Assembly: GCA_910587905.1 (NCBI GenBank) | Contig: CAJUOF010000290.1 | Span: forward strand, 1-12,476 | DNA: 12,476 nucleotides | DNA from: an uncultured Lachnospiraceae bacterium | Lineage (GTDB): Bacteria; Bacillota_A; Clostridia; Lachnospirales; Lachnospiraceae | Direction of reading: 5' to 3' | Shown here: piece after piece, positions 1 to 6,462 of the stretch | Layout: each line of letters opens with the position of its first letter | Position numbering within the stretch: position 1 is the stretch's first letter | The notes under the pieces: model-generated | Told to the model about the DNA's origin: nothing | What the model saw: only the letters and a program-made list of their open reading frames with translations | The model's database searches: none | Position numbers and translations under genes: made by a program

Positions 1-466
1 TGCCGGACCAGGTGCCGTCCCGGTAATTGTCCCGCCAGTCCATGCCGGAGGCCTCGGTCTGGGGGACAGAGGGCACTGCTTCCTCAGAGACTTCCGCCTC
101 CCATGTCTCCCATGCTTCCCAGGTTTCCCATGTTTGATCTTCCAAGAAACCGGTCCAATCCTCCCAGCCGGTTCCCGCCACGGCCTCTTCCTGGACAATC
201 GCATCACCCTCGTACCGGTCGGCCGTCCCATAAAGCCTCCAGCCCTTGCCGCCGGTTGCCACGCCGAGAAAGGCTTCCAGATAGCTGGCCATATAACTGC
301 GGAAAGCCGCCGTTTCCTGATAGCTTTTATGCCAGTCAAGGGCCGTGCCTTTGGAGGAAACGGCGAGACCTGCGACGGAGAGAAGACTGTCAATAAACAG
401 AGTCATTCCAAGAAAGAATATGGCAAAGCTAACAATGAGTTTCGATTTTTTCGATTTTGTATCCAA
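1..466 (-). CDS. Sensor histidine kinase, N-terminal part (partial, runs off left edge)
   Basis: Reading on the minus strand from a TTG at 466-464, an open frame continues without a stop to the window edge (155 codons). The start lies inside the end of the response-regulator gene, a 38-base overlap typical of a translationally coupled regulator-kinase pair. A purine-rich AAAGGTGG sits about 9 bases upstream of the TTG; an ATG at 406-404 is an alternative but would cut into the membrane helix. The product begins with a basic stretch (DTKSKKSK) followed by one hydrophobic helix (about residues 9-36), then a putative extracytoplasmic segment of more than 110 residues that is rich in Trp, Glu and Gly and contains a WxxWxxWxxW run (residues about 113-122). 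No HAMP, DHp or ATPase domain is in the window, so kinase identity is inferred from gene order and topology only. An unrelated membrane protein is the alternative. Confidence 0.6.
   Translation of the reverse strand, partial: MDTKSKKSKLIVSFAIFFLGMTLFIDSLLSVAGLAVSSKGTALDWHKSYQETAAFRSYMASYLEAFLGVATGGKGWRLYGTADRYEGDAIVQEEAVAGTGWEDWTGFLEDQTWETWEAWETWEAEVSEEAVPSVPQTEASGMDWRDNYRDGTWSG
95..130 (-). repeat. Four 9-bp tandem units encoding a Trp-every-third-residue run
   Basis: On the minus strand four successive 9-base units each start with TGG (at 130, 121, 112 and 103) followed by GAA or GAG and a variable codon. They encode WETWEAWETWEA in the predicted sensor domain of the partial kinase. The units differ from each other mainly at third positions and in the last codon, so the repeat is imperfect. 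Third-position changes such as GAA/GAG suggest the protein pattern is retained. Whether the run is a ligand- or wall-binding element or just low-complexity slippage cannot be told from here. Confidence 0.7.
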
Positions 467-1139
467 TGCCCCACACCACCTTTAAGTATTCTGGCTCCTT
501 CGGATTGAGTTCGATTTTTTCCCGGATATGGCGGATGTGCACCATGACCGTATTCTCGGGGGAAAAGGAGGGCTCTTCCCAGACCCGCTCATAGATTTCC
601 TCCGCCGGAAAAATCCGGCCCCGGTTGCGCATGAGGAGGTCGATGATCTTGGTCTCCGTGGCGGTGAGCTTTACGGGTTCCCCGTCCGCATAGAGGGTCC
701 GCTCCCCCGGCCGGTAACAGAGCCGCCCGTTCCAGATCTCCGGAGAATCGTGCCAGGAGTTGATATCGCCCAGCAGCGTGTAGCGGCGCAGATGGCTTTT
801 TACTCTTGCTGCGAGCTCCGCCGGGTTGAAGGGCTTGGCGACGTAATCGTCGGCTCCCATGGAAAGCCCCAGAACCTTGTCCGTATCCTCTGTTTTGGCG
901 CTCAAGATGATGATCGGAAGATTTTTTCGTTCCCGTATCCTCATCATGGCCGACAGGCCGTCAAGCTTCGGCATCATCACGTCCATGAGGATGAGCCGGA
1001 CCGGCTGCTCCGCCAGAATCCGAAGGGCCTCCATGCCGTCGTAGGCCCTGCACACCTGATATCCCTCTTTTTCCAAAAGCAGGGCAATGGCCCGCACGAT
1101 TTCCCTGTCGTCATCCACCACCAGTACACATTCGTTCAT
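429..1139 (-). CDS. OmpR/VanR-family response regulator
   Basis: 236 residues, the usual length of an OmpR-family transcription factor. The N-terminal receiver domain (about residues 3-115) has the acidic pocket DDD at 9-11, the phospho-acceptor Asp53 in the LILMDVMMP strand, Ser80 (switch) and Lys102 in the AKPF motif. The C-terminal winged-helix domain (about 135-232) has the family's recognition region (ENTVMVHIRHIREKIE) and the terminal hairpin YLKVVWGIGYKIE. The ATG start is supported by an AGAGGAG ribosome binding site 7-8 bases upstream (1147-1154 on the complement). It should be phosphorylated by the sensor encoded immediately downstream, whose start overlaps this gene's end. The target genes are unknown; the palindrome upstream at 1213-1230 is a candidate autoregulatory site (inference). 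Confidence 0.95.
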   Translation of the reverse strand: MNECVLVVDDDREIVRAIALLLEKEGYQVCRAYDGMEALRILAEQPVRLILMDVMMPKLDGLSAMMRIRERKNLPIIILSAKTEDTDKVLGLSMGADDYVAKPFNPAELAARVKSHLRRYTLLGDINSWHDSPEIWNGRLCYRPGERTLYADGEPVKLTATETKIIDLLMRNRGRIFPAEEIYERVWEEPSFSPENTVMVHIRHIREKIELNPKEPEYLKVVWGIGYKIEKIETHC

Positions 1140-1165
1140 ATCGGTATCTCCTCTGACTCACAGAC

Positions 1166-1179
1166 GGGAAGCGTTTCCC
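1166..1179. repeat. Small inverted repeat in the response-regulator leader
   Basis: GGGAA, a 4-base GCGT loop, then TTCCC. It lies between the 18-bp palindrome and the ribosome binding site of the response-regulator gene, so it would sit in that gene's mRNA leader as a 5-bp hairpin. It is short and may be chance. Confidence 0.3.
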
Positions 1180-1201
1180 ATCCATCCTTCAGCCTGACTG
1201 T

Positions 1202-1230
1202 ATCATAAAACAGAATTCTTAGAAGAATTC
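1202..1230 (-). promoter_or_regulatory. Perfect 18-bp palindrome over the putative response-regulator promoter
   Basis: Positions 1213-1230 form a perfect inverted repeat, GAATTCTT-AG-AAGAATTC. On the minus strand a TATGAT (1207-1202) lies just downstream and would serve as a -10 box for the response regulator. Its -35 position (17-bp spacer) would fall on the distal half of the palindrome, where no TTGACA-like hexamer exists. A weak -35 overlapped by a symmetric operator is the usual arrangement for a regulated promoter. The palindrome is directly visible; its role as an operator and the promoter assignment are inference. Confidence 0.4.
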
Positions 1231-1316
1231 GGGGCTGTTTCTTATAAAAATCTTAAATCGCTCGGTAACATTTTTATTGTAACAGGAGATGGGTGGGAAC
1301 TCAATGGAAAATCGCC

Positions 1317-1346
1317 TTGACAGTAATTGGAAGAACCGTCTATAAT
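1317..1346 (+). promoter_or_regulatory. Perfect-consensus sigma-A promoter for the amidase gene
   Basis: TTGACA at 1317-1322 and TATAAT at 1341-1346 match both consensus hexamers exactly, with an 18-base spacer. Transcription would start near 1353, giving a leader of about 25 nt before the amidase ATG at 1378, with its GGAAG ribosome binding site included. This is also why in-frame upstream starts at 1327 (TTG) and 1345 (ATG) are not used here: they lie within or upstream of the promoter. Confidence 0.85.
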
Positions 1347-1377
1347 GAATTGGATTATAGAATATGGAAGTGCTTAT

Positions 1378-2061
1378 ATGGATAAGAGGAAGGCTGATAA
1401 GAACACGAAGTTTTTGAGCATATGGCTTCTGTTGGCAGGATTTGTGGTATTGGCTGTCTTGGTATTCGTCCTGTGTTTGATTTCTGACCAGAAGCTTCCA
1501 GGGTTTGTGGGACGGGAATTGACAGAGGCGGAGAGAGAGTCCGTGATCGAGCGAAACAGTTCGCTTGTAGACTATGTGTTTTTGTCCCCCAATGCGGATT
1601 TTCCGAGAGAGGACGAGATTAAAAAGATCACAATCCATCATATGGCGGGTGATCTTGGGCTGGAGGAACTGGGTGAGGCGTTCGGCGAGCGGGACAGAAG
1701 GGCTTCCGCCAATTATGCCATCGATGGTGCGGGCAGGATTGCTCTCTATGTGGAGGAGTCCAATCGGGCCTGGACGTCCAGCAATGAGGAGAATGATAAT
1801 CAGGCGGTGACCATAGAGGTGGCCAACGATGAGATCGGGGGAGACTGGCACGTTGGCAGCGCCGCTTATGGGACTCTGATTGATCTCTGCGAGGATATCT
1901 GCAGGCGAAATGGCATTGAGGAGCTTGTCTATACAGGAGATGCAGATGGAAACCTCACGATCCACAAAATGTTTAAAGAGGACACGGAGTGTCCGGGACC
2001 GTATCTGGAAAATAAAATGGAAGAGATTGCTGTCAAGGTCAATGAGAGACTGAGAAAATAG
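1378..2061 (+). CDS. Membrane-anchored N-acetylmuramoyl-L-alanine amidase (amidase_2 fold)
   Basis: 227 residues from the ATG at 1378, chosen because GGAAG lies 9 bases upstream and a consensus promoter ends just before it. A basic N-terminus (MDKRKADKNTK) precedes one transmembrane helix (about 12-36), so the catalytic domain should face outside. The domain (about 80-220) has the amidase_2/PGRP-type zinc ligands: His87 in ITIHHMAG, His196 in LTIHKMF and Cys205 in TECPGPYL. ASANYAID around Tyr113 matches the conserved active-site Tyr, and DNQAVTIEV is a further family motif. The family hydrolyses the bond between MurNAc and L-Ala of peptidoglycan stem peptides. There is no separate wall-binding domain, so the helix provides localisation. 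A specialised rather than bulk lytic role (germination, remodelling, recycling) is possible but not shown. It has its own promoter and is divergent from the two-component system. Confidence 0.88.
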   Translation: MDKRKADKNTKFLSIWLLLAGFVVLAVLVFVLCLISDQKLPGFVGRELTEAERESVIERNSSLVDYVFLSPNADFPREDEIKKITIHHMAGDLGLEELGEAFGERDRRASANYAIDGAGRIALYVEESNRAWTSSNEENDNQAVTIEVANDEIGGDWHVGSAAYGTLIDLCEDICRRNGIEELVYTGDADGNLTIHKMFKEDTECPGPYLENKMEEIAVKVNERLRK

Positions 2062-2071
2062 AAAAAGCCGA

Positions 2072-2100
2072 TTGTAATCTATACACAGGTATGCTATACT
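2072..2100 (+). promoter_or_regulatory. Sigma-A promoter with extended -10, upstream of leuA
   Basis: TTGTAA (2072-2077), a 17-base spacer and TATACT (2095-2100), with a TG dinucleotide one base upstream of the -10 (extended -10). Transcription would begin at about 2107, leaving a leader of roughly 205 nt before leuA. It begins only 11 bases after the amidase stop codon, and no terminator is visible between the two. Confidence 0.65.
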
Positions 2101-2110
2101 GAAAAAATGG

Positions 2111-2134
2111 TGAGAGCAGCTAAGGCTGTTCTCA
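2111..2134 (+). promoter_or_regulatory. 5'-terminal hairpin in the leuA leader
   Basis: TGAGAGCAGC, loop TAAG, GCTGTTCTCA: a 10-bp stem with one G-U pair and a tetraloop, starting about 4 nt after the predicted transcription start. There is no U-run after it on the plus strand, so it is not a terminator for the amidase. On the minus strand it is followed by a run of six T (complement of 2102-2107), so it could stop antisense transcription. A 5' stabilising or attenuating role for leuA mRNA is inference. Confidence 0.45.
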
Positions 2135-2144
2135 GAACAATAAA

Positions 2145-2170
2145 GACAGATGGGAATGATGACAGATGGG
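2145..2170 (+). repeat. Direct repeat GACAGATGGG x2 in the leuA leader
   Basis: Identical 10-base copies at 2145-2154 and 2161-2170, 16 bases apart start to start. The remainder of the 2171-2312 leader shows only a short inverted repeat (ACAAAT at 2249-2254 with ATTTGT at 2264-2269) and the leuA ribosome binding site. There is no T-box motif. Confidence 0.5.
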
Positions 2171-2312
2171 GCTGGCAGCAGAGGCCATGGCGCAAAGAGT
2201 AAGATGTATATAATTAGGAAGTACAGTGTGATTTATCGACTATGTATGACAAATGATAACTAAATTTGTGATAGAAAACGGAATGAGCTTGAAAAAGAAA
2301 GGACGATAAATC

Positions 2313-3968
2313 ATGTTAAATTATGAGAGATATAAGAGAGTACCTGTGGTGGATTTTCCGGAGCGGACCTGGCCGGGGAAGCAGATTGAGAAGGCGCCCG
2401 TTTGGTGCAGTGTGGATCTTCGTGACGGGAACCAGGCGCTCATTGAGCCCATGGTGGTGGAAGAGAAGATCGAGATGTTCCAGATGCTTGTGAAGCTGGG
2501 CTTTAAGGAGATCGAGATTGGTTTTCCGGCAGCTTCCCAGATCGAGTATGATTTTTTGCGGCAGCTTGTGGACCGGCAGTTGATTCCGGATGATGTGCTG
2601 GTGCAGGTGCTGGTGCAGTGCAGAGAACCGTTGATCGATAGGACCTTTGAATCCCTTCGGGGAATTAAGCGGGCGGTGGTTCATATTTACAACTCCACCT
2701 CGACCCTCCAGAGGGATGTGGTCTTCGGCATGGACAGGGAACAGATCAAGCAGATCGCTGTGGACGGAGCCAGGATGGTGAAGGAGCGGGCGGCTTCCTT
2801 TGACGGAGAGATTGTATTGGAATATTCCCCTGAGAGTTTTACAGGGACGGAGCTTGACTATGCTCTGGAAGTCTGTACGGCAGTTCAGGAGGTGTGGGAG
2901 CCCACAAGGGAGCATCCGATGATCGTCAATCTTCCGGCCACGGTGGAGATGACGACGCCCAATGTCTATGCGGATCAGATTGAGTGGATGCATACCCATT
3001 TCAAAAACAGGGAGACGATTATCCTGAGTGTTCATCCCCACAATGACCGGGGAACCGGAGTGGCGGCCACGGAGCTTGCGCTTCTTGCAGGAGCAGATCG
3101 GGTGGAAGGGACTCTTTTTGGAAACGGTGAGAGAACCGGAAACGTCGACGTCTTGACCGTCGCTTACAATATGTTTACTCAGGGGATCGACCCGGAGTTG
3201 AATATTGAAAATATTCGGGAGATCATAGACGTATACGAGAGATGCACAAAGATGGAGATCGATCCCAGACATCCTTACGCAGGAAAGCTGGTGTTCACGG
3301 CCTTCTCCGGCTCTCATCAGGATGCCATCAACAAGGGCGTGAAGGCCATGAAGACCAGGAACAATCCCTACTGGGAGGTCCCCTATCTTCCGGTGGATCC
3401 CTCCGATCTGGGGCGGGATTACGAGCCCATCGTCCGTATCAACAGTCAGTCCGGCAAGGGCGGTGTGGCCTTCGTCATGGACACCTTCTATGGCTTCAAG
3501 CTGCCCAAGGATATGCACAAGGAGTTTGCGGACGTGGTTCAGCCGGTGGCCGAGGCCCACGGTGAAGTGGCACCGGAGCAGATCATGGAGCTGTTTAAGG
3601 GAGAATATCTGGCAGCCAAGGAGCCTTTCAACTTTATTCGCTGTGAGACCACAGACGTAGGTGAGACGGATACCAGAGCGAAACTGACCTTCAAGTATGA
3701 CGGTTCCATCCGTTCGGCCACAGGAGTGGGGAATGGGCCCATCGACGCGGTGCGGGAGGCTATTGAGCAGACTGCCGGGATCCATGTGAAGGTTCTGGAC
3801 TATTCGGAGCATGCCCTTGGAGAGGGCTCCCATGCTCAGGCAGCCGCCTATATCAAGGTGATGGATGTAAAGACCGGAAAGGTGACCCACGGTGTCGGCG
3901 TGAGCCCCAACATTACCAGGGCTTCTCACCGTGCGCTGTTCAGCGGATTAAACCGTTTGTTTAAATAA
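2313..3968 (+). CDS. leuA: 2-isopropylmalate synthase (long form, LeuA type 2)
   Basis: 551 residues, the size of the long LeuA subfamily. It condenses acetyl-CoA with 2-ketoisovalerate to give 2-isopropylmalate, the committed cytosolic step of leucine biosynthesis. The catalytic TIM barrel (about residues 28-310) opens with the signature CSVDLRDGNQAL (Arg37, Asp38), which binds the divalent metal and substrate. It continues with the metal-binding HPHND (His241, His243) and the GNGERTGNVDV loop. The C-terminal third (about 440-551) is the LeuA dimer/allosteric domain through which leucine feedback acts in the family; it ends in ITRASHRALFSGLNRL. The ATG at 2313 follows an AAAGGA site about 11 bases upstream. 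The gene has its own promoter and a long leader; no leucine-rich leader peptide, T-box or obvious CodY box was seen. It is a stand-alone leu gene here, not part of a visible leuBCD operon. Confidence 0.97.
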   Translation: MLNYERYKRVPVVDFPERTWPGKQIEKAPVWCSVDLRDGNQALIEPMVVEEKIEMFQMLVKLGFKEIEIGFPAASQIEYDFLRQLVDRQLIPDDVLVQVLVQCREPLIDRTFESLRGIKRAVVHIYNSTSTLQRDVVFGMDREQIKQIAVDGARMVKERAASFDGEIVLEYSPESFTGTELDYALEVCTAVQEVWEPTREHPMIVNLPATVEMTTPNVYADQIEWMHTHFKNRETIILSVHPHNDRGTGVAATELALLAGADRVEGTLFGNGERTGNVDVLTVAYNMFTQGIDPELNIENIREIIDVYERCTKMEIDPRHPYAGKLVFTAFSGSHQDAINKGVKAMKTRNNPYWEVPYLPVDPSDLGRDYEPIVRINSQSGKGGVAFVMDTFYGFKLPKDMHKEFADVVQPVAEAHGEVAPEQIMELFKGEYLAAKEPFNFIRCETTDVGETDTRAKLTFKYDGSIRSATGVGNGPIDAVREAIEQTAGIHVKVLDYSEHALGEGSHAQAAAYIKVMDVKTGKVTHGVGVSPNITRASHRALFSGLNRLFK

Positions 3969-3995
3969 GGAATCCATAAAGTTTGACAGGACGAA

Positions 3996-4025
3996 AAGGA
4001 CTCCGGCCTTTGGGCCGGAGTCCTT
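3996..4025 (+). terminator. Perfect 13-bp stem-loop between leuA and the polysaccharide operon
   Basis: AAGGACTCCGGCC, loop TTTG, then the exact complement. It starts 27 bases after the leuA stop and ends 5 bases before the glf ribosome binding site. The GC-rich stem is very stable, but on the plus strand it is followed by GCGAAAGG rather than a U-run. On the minus strand four T follow. It is most likely a terminator or attenuator of leuA transcription; because no strong promoter lies between it and glf, partial read-through could feed the next operon (inference). Confidence 0.6.
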
Positions 4026-4044
4026 GCGAAAGGAAGAACTTTTT

Positions 4045-5160
4045 ATGAAGAAGTATGATTATGTCATTGCAGGCGGTGGGCTTTTTGGAGGCGTGATGGC
4101 GTTCCATGCAGTGAAAACGGGAAAGAACTGTCTGGTGGTGGAGAGACGCCCCCATCTTGGAGGAAATCTTTACTGCGAGGATGTGGACGGGATCCCAGTC
4201 CATCGCTACGGAGCCCATATTTTTCATACTTCCGACCGAGAAGTTTGGGAATTTGTGAATCGCCTTGTGGAGTTCAATCGTTATACCAACTGTCCGGTGG
4301 CCAACTACCGGGGGGAGATGTATAACATGCCCTTCAATATGAATACCTTCAGCAAATTGTGGGGAGTGGCCACACCGGAGGAGGCCAGAGCGAAGATTGA
4401 GGCGCAGCGTTCCGGTATTACCGGTATTCCGGCCAATCTGGAGGAGCAGGCCATCTCCCTGGTGGGAACAGATATCTACGAAAAACTGATCAAGGGTTAC
4501 ACGGAGAAGCAGTGGGGGAAAGAGTGCAGAGAACTGCCGAGTTTCATTATCCGCAGACTCCCTGTGCGCTACACCTATGACAACAATTACTTCAATGATC
4601 TTTACCAGGGAATTCCCGTCGGCGGCTACAATGGACTCATAGAGAAGCTTTTTGCGGGCTGCGACCTTCGGTTGGAAACAGATTACCTGGCGGAGAAAGA
4701 AACATTCGATGCCATGGGGGAGCGGGTGATTTATACAGGTGCCCTGGATGCCTATTTTGGCTACCGCTTTGGTAAGCTGGAGTACCGGAGCCTGCGGTTT
4801 GAGGATGATGTCTACGACACGGACAATTACCAGGGGGTGGCTGTGGTCAATCACACGGCCAGAGAGGTGCCCTATACCAGAACCATTGAGCATAAACATT
4901 TTGACTGTACCAGAGATTATAAGGAGATTCCGAAGACCCTGGTAACCAGAGAATATCCGGTGGCCTGGGAGGAGGGGATGGAGCCCTATTATCCCGTCAA
5001 CGATGAGAAAAACCAGATGTTATACCAAAAATATGAAGAACTCGGAAAAAAAGAGAGGCATGTGATTTTCGGCGGCAGGCTTGCCGAGTACAAGTATTAT
5101 GATATGGATCAGGTGATTCGTTCCGCCATGGAGGCGGCGGAGAGGGAATTCGGAGTATAG
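4045..5160 (+). CDS. glf: UDP-galactopyranose mutase
   Basis: 371 residues, a normal length for bacterial UGM. This FAD flavoenzyme interconverts UDP-galactopyranose and UDP-galactofuranose in the cytoplasm, the only known route to galactofuranose donors. Seen in the sequence: an N-terminal dinucleotide-binding motif GGGLFG (residues 10-15) after a beta strand (YDYVIA), the ERRPHLGGN motif at the end of the second strand, VHRYGAHIFHT, the EKQWGK substrate-loop region and a C-terminal FGGRLAEYKYYDMDQVI typical of the family's FAD-binding end. The ATG at 4045 is chosen over an upstream in-frame TTG at 4024 because AGGAAG (4031-4036) is well spaced from it and the TTG is inside the stem-loop. 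It opens a run of genes with gaps of 0-50 bases and implies that the glycan made here contains Galf. Confidence 0.97.
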   Translation: MKKYDYVIAGGGLFGGVMAFHAVKTGKNCLVVERRPHLGGNLYCEDVDGIPVHRYGAHIFHTSDREVWEFVNRLVEFNRYTNCPVANYRGEMYNMPFNMNTFSKLWGVATPEEARAKIEAQRSGITGIPANLEEQAISLVGTDIYEKLIKGYTEKQWGKECRELPSFIIRRLPVRYTYDNNYFNDLYQGIPVGGYNGLIEKLFAGCDLRLETDYLAEKETFDAMGERVIYTGALDAYFGYRFGKLEYRSLRFEDDVYDTDNYQGVAVVNHTAREVPYTRTIEHKHFDCTRDYKEIPKTLVTREYPVAWEEGMEPYYPVNDEKNQMLYQKYEELGKKERHVIFGGRLAEYKYYDMDQVIRSAMEAAEREFGV

Positions 5161-5161
5161 C

Positions 5162-6418
5162 ATGAAGAGATGGAAAGCTCTGATTTTAGGGGACGGAGAA
5201 AATCAGGGGAGAAAGAACGTAATCTGGAATATGATCGGCAGTCTGCTGTTTGCGCTGGCCAGTATCGTGTTGTTCGCGGCGGCGGCGAGGGCCACCGGGG
5301 AATATTACGGCGGTATTTTCTCCATTGCCTTTACCACAGGGCAGCTTTTGCTGACCATCGGCTATTACGAAGTCCGGGCTTTTCAGGTGACCGATCTGTC
5401 AGGCCAGTATTCCTTTCAAGATTATTTTTCCGCCAGGGTCCTGACCAGCATCGCCATGGCAGCGGCCGGTGTGGTTTATGTGTGTATCTTACGGCCGGAG
5501 CCGGTAAAGGCTGCCGTGCTTCTGCTCATGTGCTTTTATAAGCTGATGGACGGAGCGGCGGATGTGTTTGAGGGGGAGTTTCAGAGGCAGGGGCGTCTGG
5601 ATGTGGCCGGGAAATCCCTGGCCTTCCGCACCGCGTTCTCCGGAAGTGTGTTCGTTCTTTCTGTGCTCTGGTCAAACGACATTGTGATTGCCAGTGGAGC
5701 AGCACTGGCTGCGGCCGTGTTCGCCTTTGCCGTCTTCGATTTGGCTGTGATCGGAGAATTTGGAACTTTGGCCCTTTCCGGAGCCTGGAAAAAGGTGCTT
5801 AGTCTGTTAAAGGATTGTACGGCTCTGTTTGTGGTCGGTTTTTTGTATCTTTATATCTGCAACGCCGCCAAATATGCCATCGATGCCCATATGAGCGCGG
5901 AGGCGGTCACCTACTATACGGATATTTATCTGCCGACCTCGACCATCAATCTGCTCAGCGGCTTTATATTTAAACCACTTCTGACCACCATGGGGACAAG
6001 CTATCAGGAGGGAGAATGGGAGAAATTCCGTTCTCTTGTGGGAAAACTGCTCTTGGGGATTTTGCTGCTCACGGCTGTTTGCTGCCTGGGGGCCTTCCTC
6101 CTGGGGATCCCGGTGCTGTCTTTTATTTTCGGTCACGATCTTTCTTCGTATCGGACGGCCCTGGTGATTTTGATTCTCGGAGGCGGGGCCAACGCGGCTG
6201 TAATGCTCTTATATTATGCGTTGACCACCATGAGGAAACAGCGCCTCATTTTATTCAGCTACAGTGTGGCTTTTCTCCTGGCAGTGGGGACAGCGCCTGT
6301 GCTCATAAAACGCTGTGGTATTTTGGGCGGTGCATGTTGTTATACTGGGATAATGACGGTGCTTGTGGTTCTGCTTTTTGCCTGCTGCCTGTATCAATAT
6401 CAAAGAGCAGTAAAATAG
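5162..6418 (+). CDS. Polysaccharide flippase, MOP superfamily (Wzx-like)
   Basis: 418 residues, almost entirely hydrophobic helices separated by short loops, consistent with about 12 transmembrane segments, the size and topology of Wzx/MATE-like lipid-linked oligosaccharide flippases. Typical features include an amphipathic, basic N-terminus (KNVIWNMIGSLLFALASIVLF), the DGAADVFEGEFQRQGRLDVAGK loop region and a mid-protein helix followed by YYTDIYLPTSTINLLSGFIFKPLL, a pattern common in this family. It should move an undecaprenyl-linked sugar or chain across the membrane. It starts one base after glf ends, with a GGAG site 8 bases upstream of the ATG. Substrate cannot be read from sequence. By analogy with GacK it may flip the lipid-linked monosaccharide made by the GT2/DUF2304 pair, or else the whole polymer; this is inference. 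Confidence 0.85.
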   Translation: MKRWKALILGDGENQGRKNVIWNMIGSLLFALASIVLFAAAARATGEYYGGIFSIAFTTGQLLLTIGYYEVRAFQVTDLSGQYSFQDYFSARVLTSIAMAAAGVVYVCILRPEPVKAAVLLLMCFYKLMDGAADVFEGEFQRQGRLDVAGKSLAFRTAFSGSVFVLSVLWSNDIVIASGAALAAAVFAFAVFDLAVIGEFGTLALSGAWKKVLSLLKDCTALFVVGFLYLYICNAAKYAIDAHMSAEAVTYYTDIYLPTSTINLLSGFIFKPLLTTMGTSYQEGEWEKFRSLVGKLLLGILLLTAVCCLGAFLLGIPVLSFIFGHDLSSYRTALVILILGGGANAAVMLLYYALTTMRKQRLILFSYSVAFLLAVGTAPVLIKRCGILGGACCYTGIMTVLVVLLFACCLYQYQRAVK

Positions 6419-6462
6419 ATGTCCCATTTGCGGACTGAGTTTAAAAGCAGTGAGGAGGCACA

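Noticed and set aside
103..508. Plus-strand frames across the kinase N-terminus
   Set aside because: They are Pro/Arg-rich with no family motif, and the minus-strand frame has the overlap with the response regulator and the expected membrane helix.
1219..1965. Minus-strand 248-codon frame antisense to the amidase
   Set aside because: It covers the consensus promoter and the amidase zinc-ligand codons, lacks a binding site and has a low-complexity product with no recognisable domain.
2111..2134. Minus-strand intrinsic terminator of a small RNA
   Set aside because: A T-run follows the hairpin on the minus strand, but no convincing promoter or gene lies upstream on that strand in 2135-2312.
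2101..2312. T-box riboswitch controlling leuA
   Set aside because: No TGGNACCGCG-type T-box sequence, no specifier/antiterminator arrangement and no terminator with a U-run were found.
2316..3929. Long minus-strand open frame (537 codons) almost fully antisense to leuA
   Set aside because: Its product has no recognisable domain, it mirrors the codon periodicity of leuA, and leuA itself is beyond doubt. It is a shadow of biased third positions.
3983..3988. TTGACA between leuA and glf as a -35 box
   Set aside because: At 16-18 bases downstream there is only GC-rich stem sequence and no -10-like hexamer.
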